Below, in pieces: positions 1 through 8,578 of a stretch of DNA of 64,000 bases. Position 1 is the first letter of the stretch; every line of letters begins with the position of its first letter. The stretch is from Catenulispora sp. MAP5-51 (GTDB lineage Bacteria > Actinomycetota > Actinomycetes > Streptomycetales > Catenulisporaceae): positions 186,001 to 250,000 of the forward strand of contig NZ_JBGCCH010000004.1 in assembly GCF_041261205.1 (NCBI RefSeq), read 5' to 3'. Under the pieces are notes generated by a model. It was not told the DNA's origin. It saw nothing but the letters and a program-made list of their open reading frames with translations, and did not search any database. Both the position numbers and the translations under genes were made by a program.

Positions 1-472
1 CCGTGCGCAGCTTGGCCATCGCCGGGCCGAGCAGTCCGTCGAGCAGCTGGTCCAGATCGGTGCCCTCGGGCAACGGGAAACCCAGGCCGCCGTCGACCAG
101 CACCACCCCGGTGAACCGGTCCGGGTGCCGGACCGCGGCGGTCGCGGCCACCCATCCGCCCATCGAATGGCCCAGCATGGTCGCGCGCTCCACCCCGAAC
201 TCGTCGAGGGTGCGGACCAGGTCGTCCGCGTGCGCGGCGATCGAGTACGGGCCGCCGACTTCGCGGGAGCGCCCGCGACCGCGCAGGTCCGGCGCGATGA
301 GGTCGACTTCCGGCAGCGCCTCGGCCAACGGCGCGAAGGCCAGGCTGTTGGCGGTGATGCCGTGCGCGGCGATCACGGTAGGTGTCTGATCCGTCTCTCC
401 GGGTCCCGACCAGCGGGTCACCGCATACGAACCGGCACCTGAGGGGAACTGGATCTCCACGCTCTGTCGCAT
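1..472 (-). CDS. alpha/beta hydrolase (C-terminus outside window)
   Basis: This is the N-terminal part of an alpha/beta-hydrolase-fold enzyme whose 3' end lies beyond base 1. Reading down from ATG at 472, the protein shows a strand ending in AAHGITANS (oxyanion-hole HG), then DLRGRGRS, and the nucleophile elbow GHSMGG near residue 96, followed by VVLVDGGLG. This is the usual order in the abhydrolase_1/6 family. The acid and His of the triad are not in the window. An in-frame ATG also lies at 502, but GGGGAA upstream of 472 favours the shorter start. Substrate is unknown. Confidence 0.8.
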   Translation of the reverse strand, partial: MRQSVEIQFPSGAGSYAVTRWSGPGETDQTPTVIAAHGITANSLAFAPLAEALPEVDLIAPDLRGRGRSREVGGPYSIAAHADDLVRTLDEFGVERATMLGHSMGGWVAATAAVRHPDRFTGVVLVDGGLGFPLPEGTDLDQLLDGLLGPAMAKLRT

Positions 473-611
473 CCCGCCAGGTTCCCCGCGACAGAACGCC
501 ATGGCAATAGGGCCCGTCGCCATATCCGGCGCTGCGGGTGTGGTGGTGCCCACGCGAATAACGCGCCAGTCGGTAGCGAAGAGGTGTTACAGTAGAGGAG
601 AAGCAAGACGG

Positions 612-688
612 CGCGGGGTGGAGCAGCTCGGTAGCTCGCTGGGCTCATAACCCAGAGGTCGCAGGTTCAAATCCTGTCCCCGCTACCA
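612..688 (+). tRNA. initiator tRNA-fMet (CAT)
   Basis: A complete 77-nt cloverleaf with encoded CCA. Acceptor arm CGCGGGG pairs with CCCCGCT except for the first position, giving the unpaired 1-72 position that marks bacterial initiator tRNA. The anticodon stem ends in three G:C pairs (GGG-CTCATAA-CCC), the second initiator hallmark. The T arm is GCAGGTTCAAATCCTGT. A weak -10-like TACAGT lies at 588-593. A strong palindrome follows 2 nt after CCA. Confidence 0.97.
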
Positions 689-690
689 AC

Positions 691-718
691 GAGGCCCCTC
701 AGATATCTGAGGGGCCTC
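691..718 (+). terminator. perfect palindrome after tRNA-fMet
   Basis: GAGGCCCCTCAGAT is followed directly by its reverse complement, 28 bp in all. The AGATATCT centre would form the loop. It is placed right after the tRNA CCA end, with a short T-containing stretch (CGTTTAT) after it, so it probably ends the tRNA transcript. Confidence 0.8.
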
Positions 719-739
719 GACGTTTATGTGGGAGCCCTG

Positions 740-1222
740 ATGGTGCGCGAACCGGAAGCCGAGATGAGCATCGTCACGGCCCTCGTCCGCTCGGCCTTCC
801 TGGTCGACGCCACCTACGAGCAGACGGCTCGCAAGCACCAGCTCACCTCGCAGCAGGGCCAGTTGCTCTGCGTCCTGATGGGCAAGCCCGAAGAGGGTTT
901 TGGCATGGGCGAACTCGTCCGCATCCTCGGTCTGGCCAAATCCAGTCTCACCGGTCTGGTGGACCGCTCGCTGCGCCGCGGTCTGGTCCGGCGCGAGGCG
1001 GACAGCGCCGACGGCCGCGCGGTCCGCGTCTTCCTCACCGAGGAGGGGGAGAGGCTCGCCGAGGAGTTCTACGACGAGACCGTGCAGCGCGTCGCCGAGC
1101 TGCCGGTCATGCTCTCCGACGAGGAACAGGCACAGCTGGCGGAATTGCTCGGCCGTCTGGTCATGGCGAATCAGGTGCCTGTCGTGTTCGGGGACGACTT
1201 CACCTGCGAAAAGCAGGACTGA
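740..1222 (+). CDS. MarR-family transcriptional regulator
   Basis: A protein of about 160 aa with the MarR winged-helix layout: an N-terminal dimerisation helix, an HTH around residues 45-75 (GQLLCVLMGKP, GMGELVRILGLAKSSLTGLVDRS), then the wing with the family signature (LRRGLVRREADSADGRAVRVFLTEEG) and a C-terminal helix pair. ATG at 740 is chosen because GGGAG sits 6 nt upstream; a GTG at 728 is in frame but lacks a site. Ligand and targets are not deducible. The gene lies right after the tRNA terminator, so it has its own promoter or depends on read-through. Confidence 0.9.
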   Translation: MVREPEAEMSIVTALVRSAFLVDATYEQTARKHQLTSQQGQLLCVLMGKPEEGFGMGELVRILGLAKSSLTGLVDRSLRRGLVRREADSADGRAVRVFLTEEGERLAEEFYDETVQRVAELPVMLSDEEQAQLAELLGRLVMANQVPVVFGDDFTCEKQD

Positions 1223-1264
1223 GGCGCCGCGTCCGGCGATGGACCGGACCGGCGCGACGATAGG

Positions 1265-1954
1265 GTGAGTGCCGTGCCCGACAGCCCGCCGGAGGCCTCC
1301 GCCCAGGATGACAGCCCGGAGGACACCCCGGACGGCGGTCCGGACACCGATGGGCTCGACGACAGCCCGGATCGGCTGATCGCCCTGTCCGACGGGATCT
1401 TCGCGATCGCGATGACCCTGCTCGTCCTGAACGTCTCAGTACCCTCCGGACTGAACCACGCGCAGTTCACCAAGGCCCTGCACGACACCTGGTCCGAGAT
1501 CGGCGCCTACGCGCTGACGTTCGCCATCACCGCCGACCGCTGGCGCGACCACCGCCGGATCTTCCGGCTGGTCCAGCGGACCGACGCCGCCGTGGTGCGC
1601 CTGACTCTGGCGCTGCTCGGGGTGGTGGCGCTGCTGCCGTTCCCGACCGCGTTGCTGTCGGAGTACGGCGGGAACGAACCGCTGGCCATCGTCTACTACG
1701 CGGTCACGATGGGCGTCCTCAACGTGCTGATGCTCGCGCTCTTCCTCGCCGTCCGCCGCGACGAGCGGCTGCAGGCCCGGGTCATCTCCGACCGCCTGGC
1801 CCGGGCCATGCTCTGGGACTTCGGCACGGCGACGGTGATCGCGGTAGTCGCGATCTTGGTCGCGTTCGCCGTCTCGGCCCCCGCCGGGCTGATGATCTGG
1901 CTCGCGGCCATCCCGGCCGGCCTCGTGGCCCGGCAGCTGCGCAAAGGCGCCTGA
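1265..1954 (+). CDS. TMEM175-like (DUF1211) potassium channel family protein
   Basis: A 229-aa membrane protein. After an acidic Pro/Asp/Ser-rich N-terminus of about 35 residues comes the family signature in the first helix (RLIALSDGIFAIAMTLLVL, compare RhxxFSDxxFAIAxTLL), then further hydrophobic helices at about residues 70-85, 105-125, 130-155 and 180-220. In characterised bacterial members, two six-helix repeats or a tetramer of single repeats forms a K+-selective pore; this is a single-repeat form. The stop codon abuts that of the convergent next gene (TGATCA), with no intergenic base. Start GTG 1265 is a choice; GTG 1274 is possible. Confidence 0.85.
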   Translation: MSAVPDSPPEASAQDDSPEDTPDGGPDTDGLDDSPDRLIALSDGIFAIAMTLLVLNVSVPSGLNHAQFTKALHDTWSEIGAYALTFAITADRWRDHRRIFRLVQRTDAAVVRLTLALLGVVALLPFPTALLSEYGGNEPLAIVYYAVTMGVLNVLMLALFLAVRRDERLQARVISDRLARAMLWDFGTATVIAVVAILVAFAVSAPAGLMIWLAAIPAGLVARQLRKGA

Positions 1955-3040
1955 TCAGACGTTGAACAGCTCCCGGAAGTGCCCGAGCATCATCTCCGAG
2001 CCCTTCATCTGCACCACGGTCTCCATCGGCACCTGGAACGGTGCCCCCTGCTCATCGGGGAACTGCCCGACGCCGCCGGTCGGGCCCAGCGGCAGCAGCC
2101 CGACCTTGATCGGCAGGGGGGTGTAGACGGCCGCCGGCTCCTCGCCGCTCGCGTGCGCGATGATGTTCGCCGCCACGACCTCGGCGTGCCGCAGCGCGAA
2201 GCCGGCCATCTTGGTCTCCGGCAGGTCGGTGATGTCGCCGAGGGCGTAGAGGGTGTCGTGGCCTTCGACGCTCAGCCGCTCGGTGACCTTCACCTGCCCC
2301 CGCTCGTTGCGGGGGACCGCGCCGTCCAGGAAATCGGTGTGGATCCGGGAGCCGTGCGCGCGGAACCAGATGTCCGCGGTGAGTCGCGAGCCGTCTTCAT
2401 CGGTGACGGTGAACTCGCCGACGACACCCGGCGCGACCGTCGGCCCGGCCGCCAGGGCACTGCCCAGCCGCAGCTCGATCCCCAGCTCGTCGAGCTGGCC
2501 GCGCAGGTCGGCGACCAGCTCGGGCAGGAAGCCGGGCAGCAGGTCGGCCGACGGGTCGACGATCGTCACCCGCTTGTCCGGCCAGGTCGTGGCGATCTCC
2601 CCGGCCAGCTCCAGGCCGACCGGCCCGGCGCCGAGGATCAGGACCCGGCCGGCGTCGGCCAGTTCCTTGTGCGCCTGGTGCAGTGCGGCCAAAGCCTCAT
2701 CGGCGACGTCGGTGTGCATCTTCGCCGGGAAGGCGTAGGAGGAGCCCGAGGCGAGCACCATGTAGTCGGCGTCGACCCGGCCGCCGGAGGCGAGGTGTAC
2801 GCCGTGCGCGTCCACCCCCACCGCCCGGTCGCGGACCACGGTGCCGTTCTTCAGCAGGGTGCCGTAGGGGAAGAAGATGTTCTCCGCCCAGTCCGGGCGG
2901 ACCAGCGCGCGCAACGCCGCCGCGCTGTGCACGAAGGCATCCTTCGGATCGATGAGGACCACATCGAGGTCCGCGTCCAAGGACTTGGCGGCCTTCGCCC
3001 CGCCGTAGCCGCCGCCGACGATCGCGACCTTCTTGCGCAT
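1955..3040 (-). CDS. FAD-dependent pyridine nucleotide-disulfide oxidoreductase (NDH-2/AIFM2-like)
   Basis: A 361-aa flavoprotein with the two-dinucleotide-binding-domain fold. The N-terminal FAD motif is VAIVGGGYGGAKAAKSL. A second Rossmann motif for NAD(P)H, VLILGAGPVGLELAGEI, lies around residue 140. The FAD-binding TLYALGDITD is near residue 268. There is no CxxxxC disulfide pair, so it belongs to the type-II NADH dehydrogenase/AIF-like branch, acting on quinones or other acceptors rather than as a disulfide reductase. GAGGGGA precedes ATG 3040. Upstream is an operator-rich spacer shared with the divergent ABC exporter, suggesting joint control. Confidence 0.87.
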   Translation of the reverse strand: MRKKVAIVGGGYGGAKAAKSLDADLDVVLIDPKDAFVHSAAALRALVRPDWAENIFFPYGTLLKNGTVVRDRAVGVDAHGVHLASGGRVDADYMVLASGSSYAFPAKMHTDVADEALAALHQAHKELADAGRVLILGAGPVGLELAGEIATTWPDKRVTIVDPSADLLPGFLPELVADLRGQLDELGIELRLGSALAAGPTVAPGVVGEFTVTDEDGSRLTADIWFRAHGSRIHTDFLDGAVPRNERGQVKVTERLSVEGHDTLYALGDITDLPETKMAGFALRHAEVVAANIIAHASGEEPAAVYTPLPIKVGLLPLGPTGGVGQFPDEQGAPFQVPMETVVQMKGSEMMLGHFRELFNV

Positions 3041-3080
3041 GGGAGCCGTCCCCTCGCGGCGGTCCGGGCCGCCGCCTCAG

Positions 3081-3189
3081 TGGTTCGTGGTGGTTCGTGG
3101 TTCGTGATGGTTCGCAGTGGTTCGCGATGCGAACTTAATCGTTCGCGTCACGAACCATAGCGGGCCCCGGGCTTGTTCGCAACACGAAC
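3081..3189. promoter_or_regulatory. cluster of repeated operator-like sites
   Basis: Between the divergent flavoprotein and ABC exporter genes there are three 15-bp imperfect inverted repeats with arms GTTCG and CGAAC: GTTCGCGATGCGAAC (3120-3134), GTTCGCGTCACGAAC (3141-3155) and GTTCGCAACACGAAC (3175-3189). They are preceded at 3081-3120 by four direct half-sites of the type TGGTTCGT/C. The arrangement resembles an autoregulated TetR-type operator array. No regulator gene is adjacent, so the binding protein is unknown. The rest of the 322-bp spacer holds only the palindrome at 3240. Confidence 0.7.
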
Positions 3190-3239
3190 CAAGCGCCTGG
3201 CCAGCGAGGCTTCCGTACGCTAAGAGCAGGCCGGTAGTG

Positions 3240-3263
3240 GGCGGTGGGGTTAACCCCACCGCC
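3240..3263. promoter_or_regulatory. perfect 24-bp palindrome in ABC exporter leader
   Basis: GGCGGTGGGGTT followed immediately by AACCCCACCGCC. It lies about 100 bp before the exporter's first codon and downstream of the operator array. It could be a further protein-binding site or an RNA hairpin in the leader. No T-tract follows, so a simple terminator is less likely. Confidence 0.6.
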
Positions 3264-3362
3264 GGACACCTGGTGGCTCCGTGGCGGTGGATCCGCGGCG
3301 GCTGGCAGCCTTAGTGACGTCGATCGACACCGACCTAGCTGAAGCCACCCGAGGGGAAGATC

Positions 3363-4193
3363 ATGACAACGGCAGCACAGGCCGCGGTCACCCACCGCAC
3401 CGTCGGCACCGCCGCCCGCGCCCAGGCCGTGACCAAGCGCTACGGCCAGGGGGAGACCGCGGTCGTCGCGCTCGACCAGGTCGACGTCGACATCGAGCGG
3501 GGCCGGTTCACCGCGATCATGGGGCCGTCCGGCTCCGGCAAGTCCACGCTGATGCACTGCCTGGCCGGGCTGGACGCGGTCAGCGCGGGCAAGATCTGGA
3601 TCTACGGCCGGGACGGCGTGGCCAGCGAGCTCACCGCCATGAAGGACAAGGAGCTGACCAACCTGCGCCGGGACCGGATCGGGTTCATCTTCCAGTCGTT
3701 CAACCTGCTGCCCACGCTGAACGCCGCGGAGAACATCACGCTGCCGATGGACATCGCCGGCCGCAAGCCGAACAAGGCGTGGCTGGACCGGGTCATCGAC
3801 ACCGTGGGCCTGGCGCCGCGGCTCAAGCACCGCCCCAGCGAGCTGTCCGGCGGCCAGCAGCAGCGCGTGGCCGTGGCCCGCGCCCTGGCCGGCCAGCCGG
3901 AGATCATCTTCGGCGACGAGCCCACCGGCAACCTGGACTCCCGCAGCGGCGCCGAGGTGCTCGGCTTCCTGCGCCGCTCCGTGGACGAGCTGGGCCAGAC
4001 CTTCGTCATGGTCACCCACGACCCCTCCGCGGCCGCCTACGCCGACCGCGTGCTGTTCCTGGCCGACGGCCGGATCGTGGAGGACATGACCGCGCCGACC
4101 GCCGACAAGGTCCTGGACCGGATGCGGCAGTTCGACACCCACGGCCACCCTGTGCACGACAAGAACCTGCGCGGCGACGCGCAGCAGCGCTGA
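3363..4193 (+). CDS. ABC transporter ATP-binding protein (MacB/LolD type)
   Basis: The ATPase subunit of an export-type or mechanotransmission ABC system. It shows Walker A GPSGSGKST at residues 54-62, Q-loop FIFQSFNLLPTLNAAEN, signature LSGGQQQR, Walker B IIFGDEPTGNLDS and H-loop VMVTHD, all intact over 276 aa. The N-terminal 20 residues are an Ala/Thr-rich extension. GAGGGGAAG sits just before ATG 3363. The permease follows 21 bp downstream, so the two form an operon. Members of this type pair with FtsX-like permeases for export of peptides or lipoproteins or for antibiotic resistance; substrate is unknown here. Confidence 0.95.
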   Translation: MTTAAQAAVTHRTVGTAARAQAVTKRYGQGETAVVALDQVDVDIERGRFTAIMGPSGSGKSTLMHCLAGLDAVSAGKIWIYGRDGVASELTAMKDKELTNLRRDRIGFIFQSFNLLPTLNAAENITLPMDIAGRKPNKAWLDRVIDTVGLAPRLKHRPSELSGGQQQRVAVARALAGQPEIIFGDEPTGNLDSRSGAEVLGFLRRSVDELGQTFVMVTHDPSAAAYADRVLFLADGRIVEDMTAPTADKVLDRMRQFDTHGHPVHDKNLRGDAQQR

Positions 4194-4214
4194 GCCGGCC
4201 GGGGGGAAACGATC

Positions 4215-6788
4215 ATGTTGAAGGCATCCCGCCGCAACTTCTTCGCGCACAAGGGCCGGCTGTGGCTGTCCCTGGTCGCCGTGGTGCTGAGCGTGGCGTT
4301 CGTCACCGGCACCCTGATGTTCACCTCGACCATCACCACCACCTTCGACCGGCTGTTCGCCACCACCGCCTCGGACGTCGCGGTCTCGGCCAAGGCCGAC
4401 AAGGACGCGCTGCCCGGCGCGCCGGAGCAGACCGTCCCGGCGTCCGTGCTGGACACCGTCAAGGCGCTGCCGGGCGTGCAGGCCGTCTACGGCGACGTCA
4501 GCACCGAGCGGCTGGCCGTGGTCGGCCCGGACAACAAGGCCATCTCCAACTCCTCCGGCGGCCCGACCATCGGCGCCAACTGGTACGCCACGCCGCACCC
4601 GGCCGTGAACCTGACCTCCGGCCGGCCGCCGGCGGGCCCCGGCGACGTGGTCGTCGACGCCGACACCGCGGCCAAGAAGCATCTGGCGCTCGGCTCGTCG
4701 CTGCGCATCGTGACCGGCACCGACGCCGGCACCTTCCCGGCCACGGTCAGCGGCATCGCGACCTTCCGGACCACCAACCCCGGCGCGTCGCTGTTCTACT
4801 TCGACACGGCCACCGCGCAGACCAGGCTGCTGGGCAAGGCCGGAGTCTTCACCGGGGTGAACCTGGACGCCAAGCCCGGCACGGCCGACGACACGCTCAA
4901 GGCCGAGGTGTCCGCCAAGCTCGGCGCCGGCTACGACGTGAAGACCCGGGCCGAGCAGGAGGCCGACGGCCGCAACAGCGTGGGCTTCATCGGCTTCATG
5001 AAGTACGTGATGCTCGGCTTCGCCGGCCTGTCGCTGATGGTCGGCGCCTTCCTGATCGTCAACACCTTCCAGATGCTCGTCGCCCAGCGCACCCGGGAAC
5101 TGGGTCTGCTGCGGGCGCTGGGCGCCAGCCGGAGGCAGATCAACCTCTCGGTCCGCTTCGAGGCGCTGCTGCTCGGCGTCATCGGCGCCACCCTGGGCAT
5201 CGCCGCCGGCGCGGGCCTGGCCTACGGCCTGATCGCGATCATGAACGGCGTCGGCATGAACCTGGCGGCCTCCGACATGGCGGTGACGCCGGCCTCGGTG
5301 ATCGCCGGCTACGCGGTCGGCGTGCTGGTCACGCTGCTGGCGGCCTGGATCCCGGCGCGGCGCGCGGCCCGCATCACGCCGATGGCGGCGCTGCGCGACG
5401 CCGGCACCCCGGGCGACCGCCGTGCCTCCTGGATCCGCAACGGCATCGGCCTGACGATCACCGGCGGCGGCGCGGCGGCGCTGATCGGCGGCGCTGTCAA
5501 CGGCGCCACCGCGACCGGGGGACTGCTGCTGGGCCTGGGCGTGCTGGTCACGCTGATCGGCGCGATCCTGCTCGGCCCGCTGCTGGCCGGCGTGGTGATC
5601 CGGGTGCTCGGCGTCTGGATGCCGGCCGCCTACGGCTCGGTCGGCACCATGGCCCAGCGCAACGCGCTGCGCAACCCCCGCCGCACCGGCGCCACCGCCG
5701 CGGCCCTGATGATCGGGCTGTCGCTGGTGTCCGGGATGGCCGTGGTCGGCTCCTCGCTGGTGACCTCGGCGACCTCGGAGATGGACCGGAGCGTCGGCGC
5801 GGACTACATCATCACCACCAGCGGCGGCCTGGAGATCACCCCGGAGGTGCTGGCCAAGGCCGAGGCGACGCCGGGCCTGGCGCACGTCACCGAGAACAAG
5901 TTCCTGAACGCCACGGTGTCGGGGGCCTCCGGTGACGGCAAGGGCGGCGGCACGATCGTGATCTCGGCCTCCTCGCCGACCCTGACCCAGGACTTCGACG
6001 CCGCCACCACCGCCGGCTCGCTGTCCGAGGTGTTCACCAAGGAGGGCATCGCGATCCCGGCGGCCGAGGCCAAGTCCCGGAACGCGACCGTCGGCTCGGT
6101 CCTGACCGTCGCCTTCCACGGCGGCACCCCGCTCAAGCTGCCGGTCCTGGCCATCCTGAGCGACAAGACGGTGTTCAACCACGGCGACGGCTACGTCTCG
6201 CTGGCCACGCTGGGCAAGTCGCTGCCGGCCTCCGCACAGCCCGCCTCCGAGCTGTTGTTCGCCAAGGCCGAGACGGGCCAGCAGGACAAGGCGTACGCGG
6301 CGCTCAAGGACGGCCTGGCGCCCTTCCCGCAGGTGACCGTGAAGAGCCAGACCGACTACAAGCAGCTGATCCACGACCAGGTCGGCGGCGTGCTGAACAT
6401 GGTCTACGGGCTCCTGGGCCTGGCGATCGTGGTCGCGATCCTGGGCGTGGTCAACACCCTGGCCCTGTCGGTGGTGGAGCGCACCCGCGAGATCGGCCTG
6501 ATCCGGGCGATCGGGATGGGCCGCCGCAAGACCCGCCGCATGATCCGCCTGGAGTCGGTGGTGATAGCGCTGTTCGGTGCGGCCCTGGGGGTCGGTCTGG
6601 GCCTGGCCTGGGGAGTGGCCGCGCAGCGGGTGCTGTCCGGGATCGGCATCAGCACCCTGGCGATCCCGGTCGGGACCATCGTCGCGGTGTTCCTCGGAGC
6701 CGCGGTGGTCGGCCTGCTGGCCGCCCTGGCGCCGGCTTTCCGGGCCTCGCGGATGAACGTGCTGCGGGCGATCGCCGCCGACGGCTGA
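4215..6788 (+). CDS. ABC transporter permease, FtsX/MacB family (duplicated)
   Basis: An 857-aa membrane protein with two FtsX units. The N-terminal helix (RLWLSLVAVVLSVAFVTGTLMF) is followed by a roughly 230-aa extracytoplasmic MacB-PCD-like domain and three helices with the family motif RTRELGLLRALGASRRQI. A second copy begins near residue 480 (AQRNALRNPRRTGATAAALMIGLS), with another extracytoplasmic domain and RTREIGLIRAIGMGRRKTRR before the last helices. It partners with the upstream ATPase; GGGGGGAAACGATC before ATG supplies the ribosome site. A strong terminator follows, so the operon is two genes. Confidence 0.95.
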   Translation: MLKASRRNFFAHKGRLWLSLVAVVLSVAFVTGTLMFTSTITTTFDRLFATTASDVAVSAKADKDALPGAPEQTVPASVLDTVKALPGVQAVYGDVSTERLAVVGPDNKAISNSSGGPTIGANWYATPHPAVNLTSGRPPAGPGDVVVDADTAAKKHLALGSSLRIVTGTDAGTFPATVSGIATFRTTNPGASLFYFDTATAQTRLLGKAGVFTGVNLDAKPGTADDTLKAEVSAKLGAGYDVKTRAEQEADGRNSVGFIGFMKYVMLGFAGLSLMVGAFLIVNTFQMLVAQRTRELGLLRALGASRRQINLSVRFEALLLGVIGATLGIAAGAGLAYGLIAIMNGVGMNLAASDMAVTPASVIAGYAVGVLVTLLAAWIPARRAARITPMAALRDAGTPGDRRASWIRNGIGLTITGGGAAALIGGAVNGATATGGLLLGLGVLVTLIGAILLGPLLAGVVIRVLGVWMPAAYGSVGTMAQRNALRNPRRTGATAAALMIGLSLVSGMAVVGSSLVTSATSEMDRSVGADYIITTSGGLEITPEVLAKAEATPGLAHVTENKFLNATVSGASGDGKGGGTIVISASSPTLTQDFDAATTAGSLSEVFTKEGIAIPAAEAKSRNATVGSVLTVAFHGGTPLKLPVLAILSDKTVFNHGDGYVSLATLGKSLPASAQPASELLFAKAETGQQDKAYAALKDGLAPFPQVTVKSQTDYKQLIHDQVGGVLNMVYGLLGLAIVVAILGVVNTLALSVVERTREIGLIRAIGMGRRKTRRMIRLESVVIALFGAALGVGLGLAWGVAAQRVLSGIGISTLAIPVGTIVAVFLGAAVVGLLAALAPAFRASRMNVLRAIAADG

Positions 6789-6810
6789 CGCCCCGCGGCC
6801 ATCGGGGGAC

Positions 6811-6845
6811 GGCCCGGCTTCGCTTCGGCGAAGCCGGGCCGTTTT
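6811..6845 (+). terminator. rho-independent terminator after ABC exporter
   Basis: Perfect 13-bp GC-rich stem GGCCCGGCTTCGC / GCGAAGCCGGGCC with a TTCG tetraloop, followed by GTTTT. Confidence 0.93.
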
Positions 6846-6890
6846 GGTGGCTAGCCTTTTCGGCGAACACCTTCAGGAGGGGAACTCTCG

Positions 6891-7379
6891 ATGAACGAAA
6901 CCGCCACGGCCACCGGGCTGCGACTGGTACCGGTGACGCCGGAGAACTTCGACGCGGCCGTGGCGGTGCAGGTCCGCCGGGACCAGGAACACCTGGTGGC
7001 ACCGGTGATGAAGTCGCTGGCCCAGGCCTACGTGTTCGGCGCGTCGGCCTGGCCGCGGCTGATCCTGGACGGCGACCGTGTCGTGGGCTTCCTCATGGCG
7101 TTCCTCGACGTCGACTGGAGCCAGGGCGCCTGCGCCACCCCCGACCTGCGTTCCGGGCTGTGGCGGCTGAACATCGGCCTCGGCGAGCAGCAGCGCGGCC
7201 ACGGCCGGTTCGCCGTGGAACAGGTCGCCGACGAGATCCGCCGCCGCGGCGGCACGAAGATGTTCGTGAGCTATCACCCGGGTTCCGGCGGCCCTCAGGA
7301 TTTCTACCTACGCCTGGGTTTCCGGGCCACCGGCGAGACCACCGGCGGCCAGACCGTCGCGGTCCGCGACTTGACCTGA
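6891..7379 (+). CDS. GNAT family N-acetyltransferase
   Basis: A 162-aa GNAT-fold protein. The acetyl-CoA pyrophosphate loop appears as GLGEQQRGHGRFAVEQV (Q/RxxGxG/A type) around residue 100-115. It is followed by KMFVSYHPGSGGPQDFYLRLGFRATGE, the usual C-terminal FYxxLGF strand-helix. A strong Shine-Dalgarno AGGAGGGGAA precedes ATG 6891. The spermidine/spermine or small-amine acetyltransferase subgroup is possible from the layout, but the substrate is not deducible. Monocistronic, between two hairpins. Confidence 0.88.
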   Translation: MNETATATGLRLVPVTPENFDAAVAVQVRRDQEHLVAPVMKSLAQAYVFGASAWPRLILDGDRVVGFLMAFLDVDWSQGACATPDLRSGLWRLNIGLGEQQRGHGRFAVEQVADEIRRRGGTKMFVSYHPGSGGPQDFYLRLGFRATGETTGGQTVAVRDLT

Positions 7380-7394
7380 GACGACCGGGGGTCA

Positions 7395-7428
7395 TGCCAC
7401 GCACGGCCGATACGGCCGTGTGGTGGCA
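7395..7428 (+). terminator. hairpin after GNAT gene
   Basis: TGCCAC-G-CACGGCCG, loop ATA, CGGCCGTG-TG-GTGGCA: two nested arms with a small internal bulge, 15 bp after the acetyltransferase stop. No T-run follows, as often in high-GC actinobacteria. Confidence 0.6.
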
Positions 7429-7566
7429 AGTCCAGGCGCGTCCCGCCGCTTTGGTGCGACGGCCCGCCGTGCCTGGCCAAGGTGTACAGCGGATTGCCGA
7501 AGAGCTGCCAATCCGTCATCGGAAAGCGGGCTTGGCGCCCGCCCGGGCGGCGGTAGCCTGGCACAC

Positions 7567-8427
7567 GTGACGAAAGAACCGTCAGCCGACAGCGTCGTCG
7601 GCTGTCCTGTAGGCGCCTCCTCCGATTTCGGCGACGAAACGGTCACCAGCCACCACTTCGGCGAGGAGGGGGCGAAGCTGACCTACGGCTCGTACCTCCG
7701 GCTGGAGCAGCTGCTGTCCGCGCAGGTCCTGGAATCGGATCCGCCGGCGCACGACGAACTCCTGTTCATCACCATCCACCAGGTCTACGAGCTGTGGTTC
7801 AAGCAGCTCCTGCACGAGGTCGACGCGGCCACCGCGGCCATGTTGGCGGGGCGGCTGTGGTGGGCCAAGCACCTGCTCAAGAGGGTCGCGACCATCGAGG
7901 ACGTGCTGATCCAGCAGATCGCCGTCCTGGAGACCATGACCCCGCAGGACTTCCTGGTCTTCCGTGAGCTGCTGTCCCCGGCCTCGGGCTTCCAGTCCGC
8001 GCAGTTCCGCGAGCTGGAATTCGCCTCCGGGGCCAAGGACCCGACCTACCTCAAGCGGTTCCGCGGCCTGACCGAGGTCGAGCAGAAGCGGCTGGCCGAG
8101 CGGCTGGAAGCCCCGAGTCTGTGGGACGGCTTCGTCCACGCCGTGGCCCAGGCGGGTCTGCCCGCCGGCTCCGAGGACGAGCTGCGCGACTCGCTGGTCA
8201 AGGTGGCCCGCGACCGCGACGGCTATGGAGAGCTGTGGGAGCTGTCCGAGGCGCTGCTCGACCACGACGAGGCCGCCGCGCTGTGGCGGGCCCGGCACGT
8301 GACCATGGTGGAGCGCCAGATCGGCACCAAGTCCGGAACCGGCGGCTCGACAGGCGCGCCCTACCTGCGCTCTCGTCTGGGCTTGCACTACTTCCCACTC
8401 CTGTGGGAGCTCAGAAGTTTCCTTTAG
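7567..8427 (+). CDS. kynA: tryptophan 2,3-dioxygenase
   Basis: A haem enzyme that opens the indole ring of L-tryptophan to N-formylkynurenine, the first step of the kynurenine pathway. Family motifs are clear: LTYGSYLRLEQLLSAQ, HDELLFITIHQVYELWFKQLLHE (distal His and substrate residues), FLVFRELLSPASGFQSAQFRELE, and the proximal haem-ligand region RHVTMVERQIGTKSGTGGS near the C-terminus. GTG 7567 gives 286 aa, the normal length; the frame stays open upstream without family similarity. No kynureninase or formamidase gene is adjacent. Confidence 0.95.
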   Translation: MTKEPSADSVVGCPVGASSDFGDETVTSHHFGEEGAKLTYGSYLRLEQLLSAQVLESDPPAHDELLFITIHQVYELWFKQLLHEVDAATAAMLAGRLWWAKHLLKRVATIEDVLIQQIAVLETMTPQDFLVFRELLSPASGFQSAQFRELEFASGAKDPTYLKRFRGLTEVEQKRLAERLEAPSLWDGFVHAVAQAGLPAGSEDELRDSLVKVARDRDGYGELWELSEALLDHDEAAALWRARHVTMVERQIGTKSGTGGSTGAPYLRSRLGLHYFPLLWELRSFL

Positions 8428-8578
8428 ACGTGACTTTTCGGCGTGTCTGTCGTCTTTTCGAATATGACTCCATGCGCGCCGGCCCGGTCCGACGACAACT
8501 TCACACGCAGTAGCGCGAGTCCCCTCGTAAACCACTTAGTCACGCAACGGCGCGCGACAGAATAGAGTTCACACGGCC

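Noticed and set aside
605-730. Integration site (att) at the tRNA-fMet 3' end
   Set aside because: No integrase gene and no repeated tRNA 3' segment in the window.
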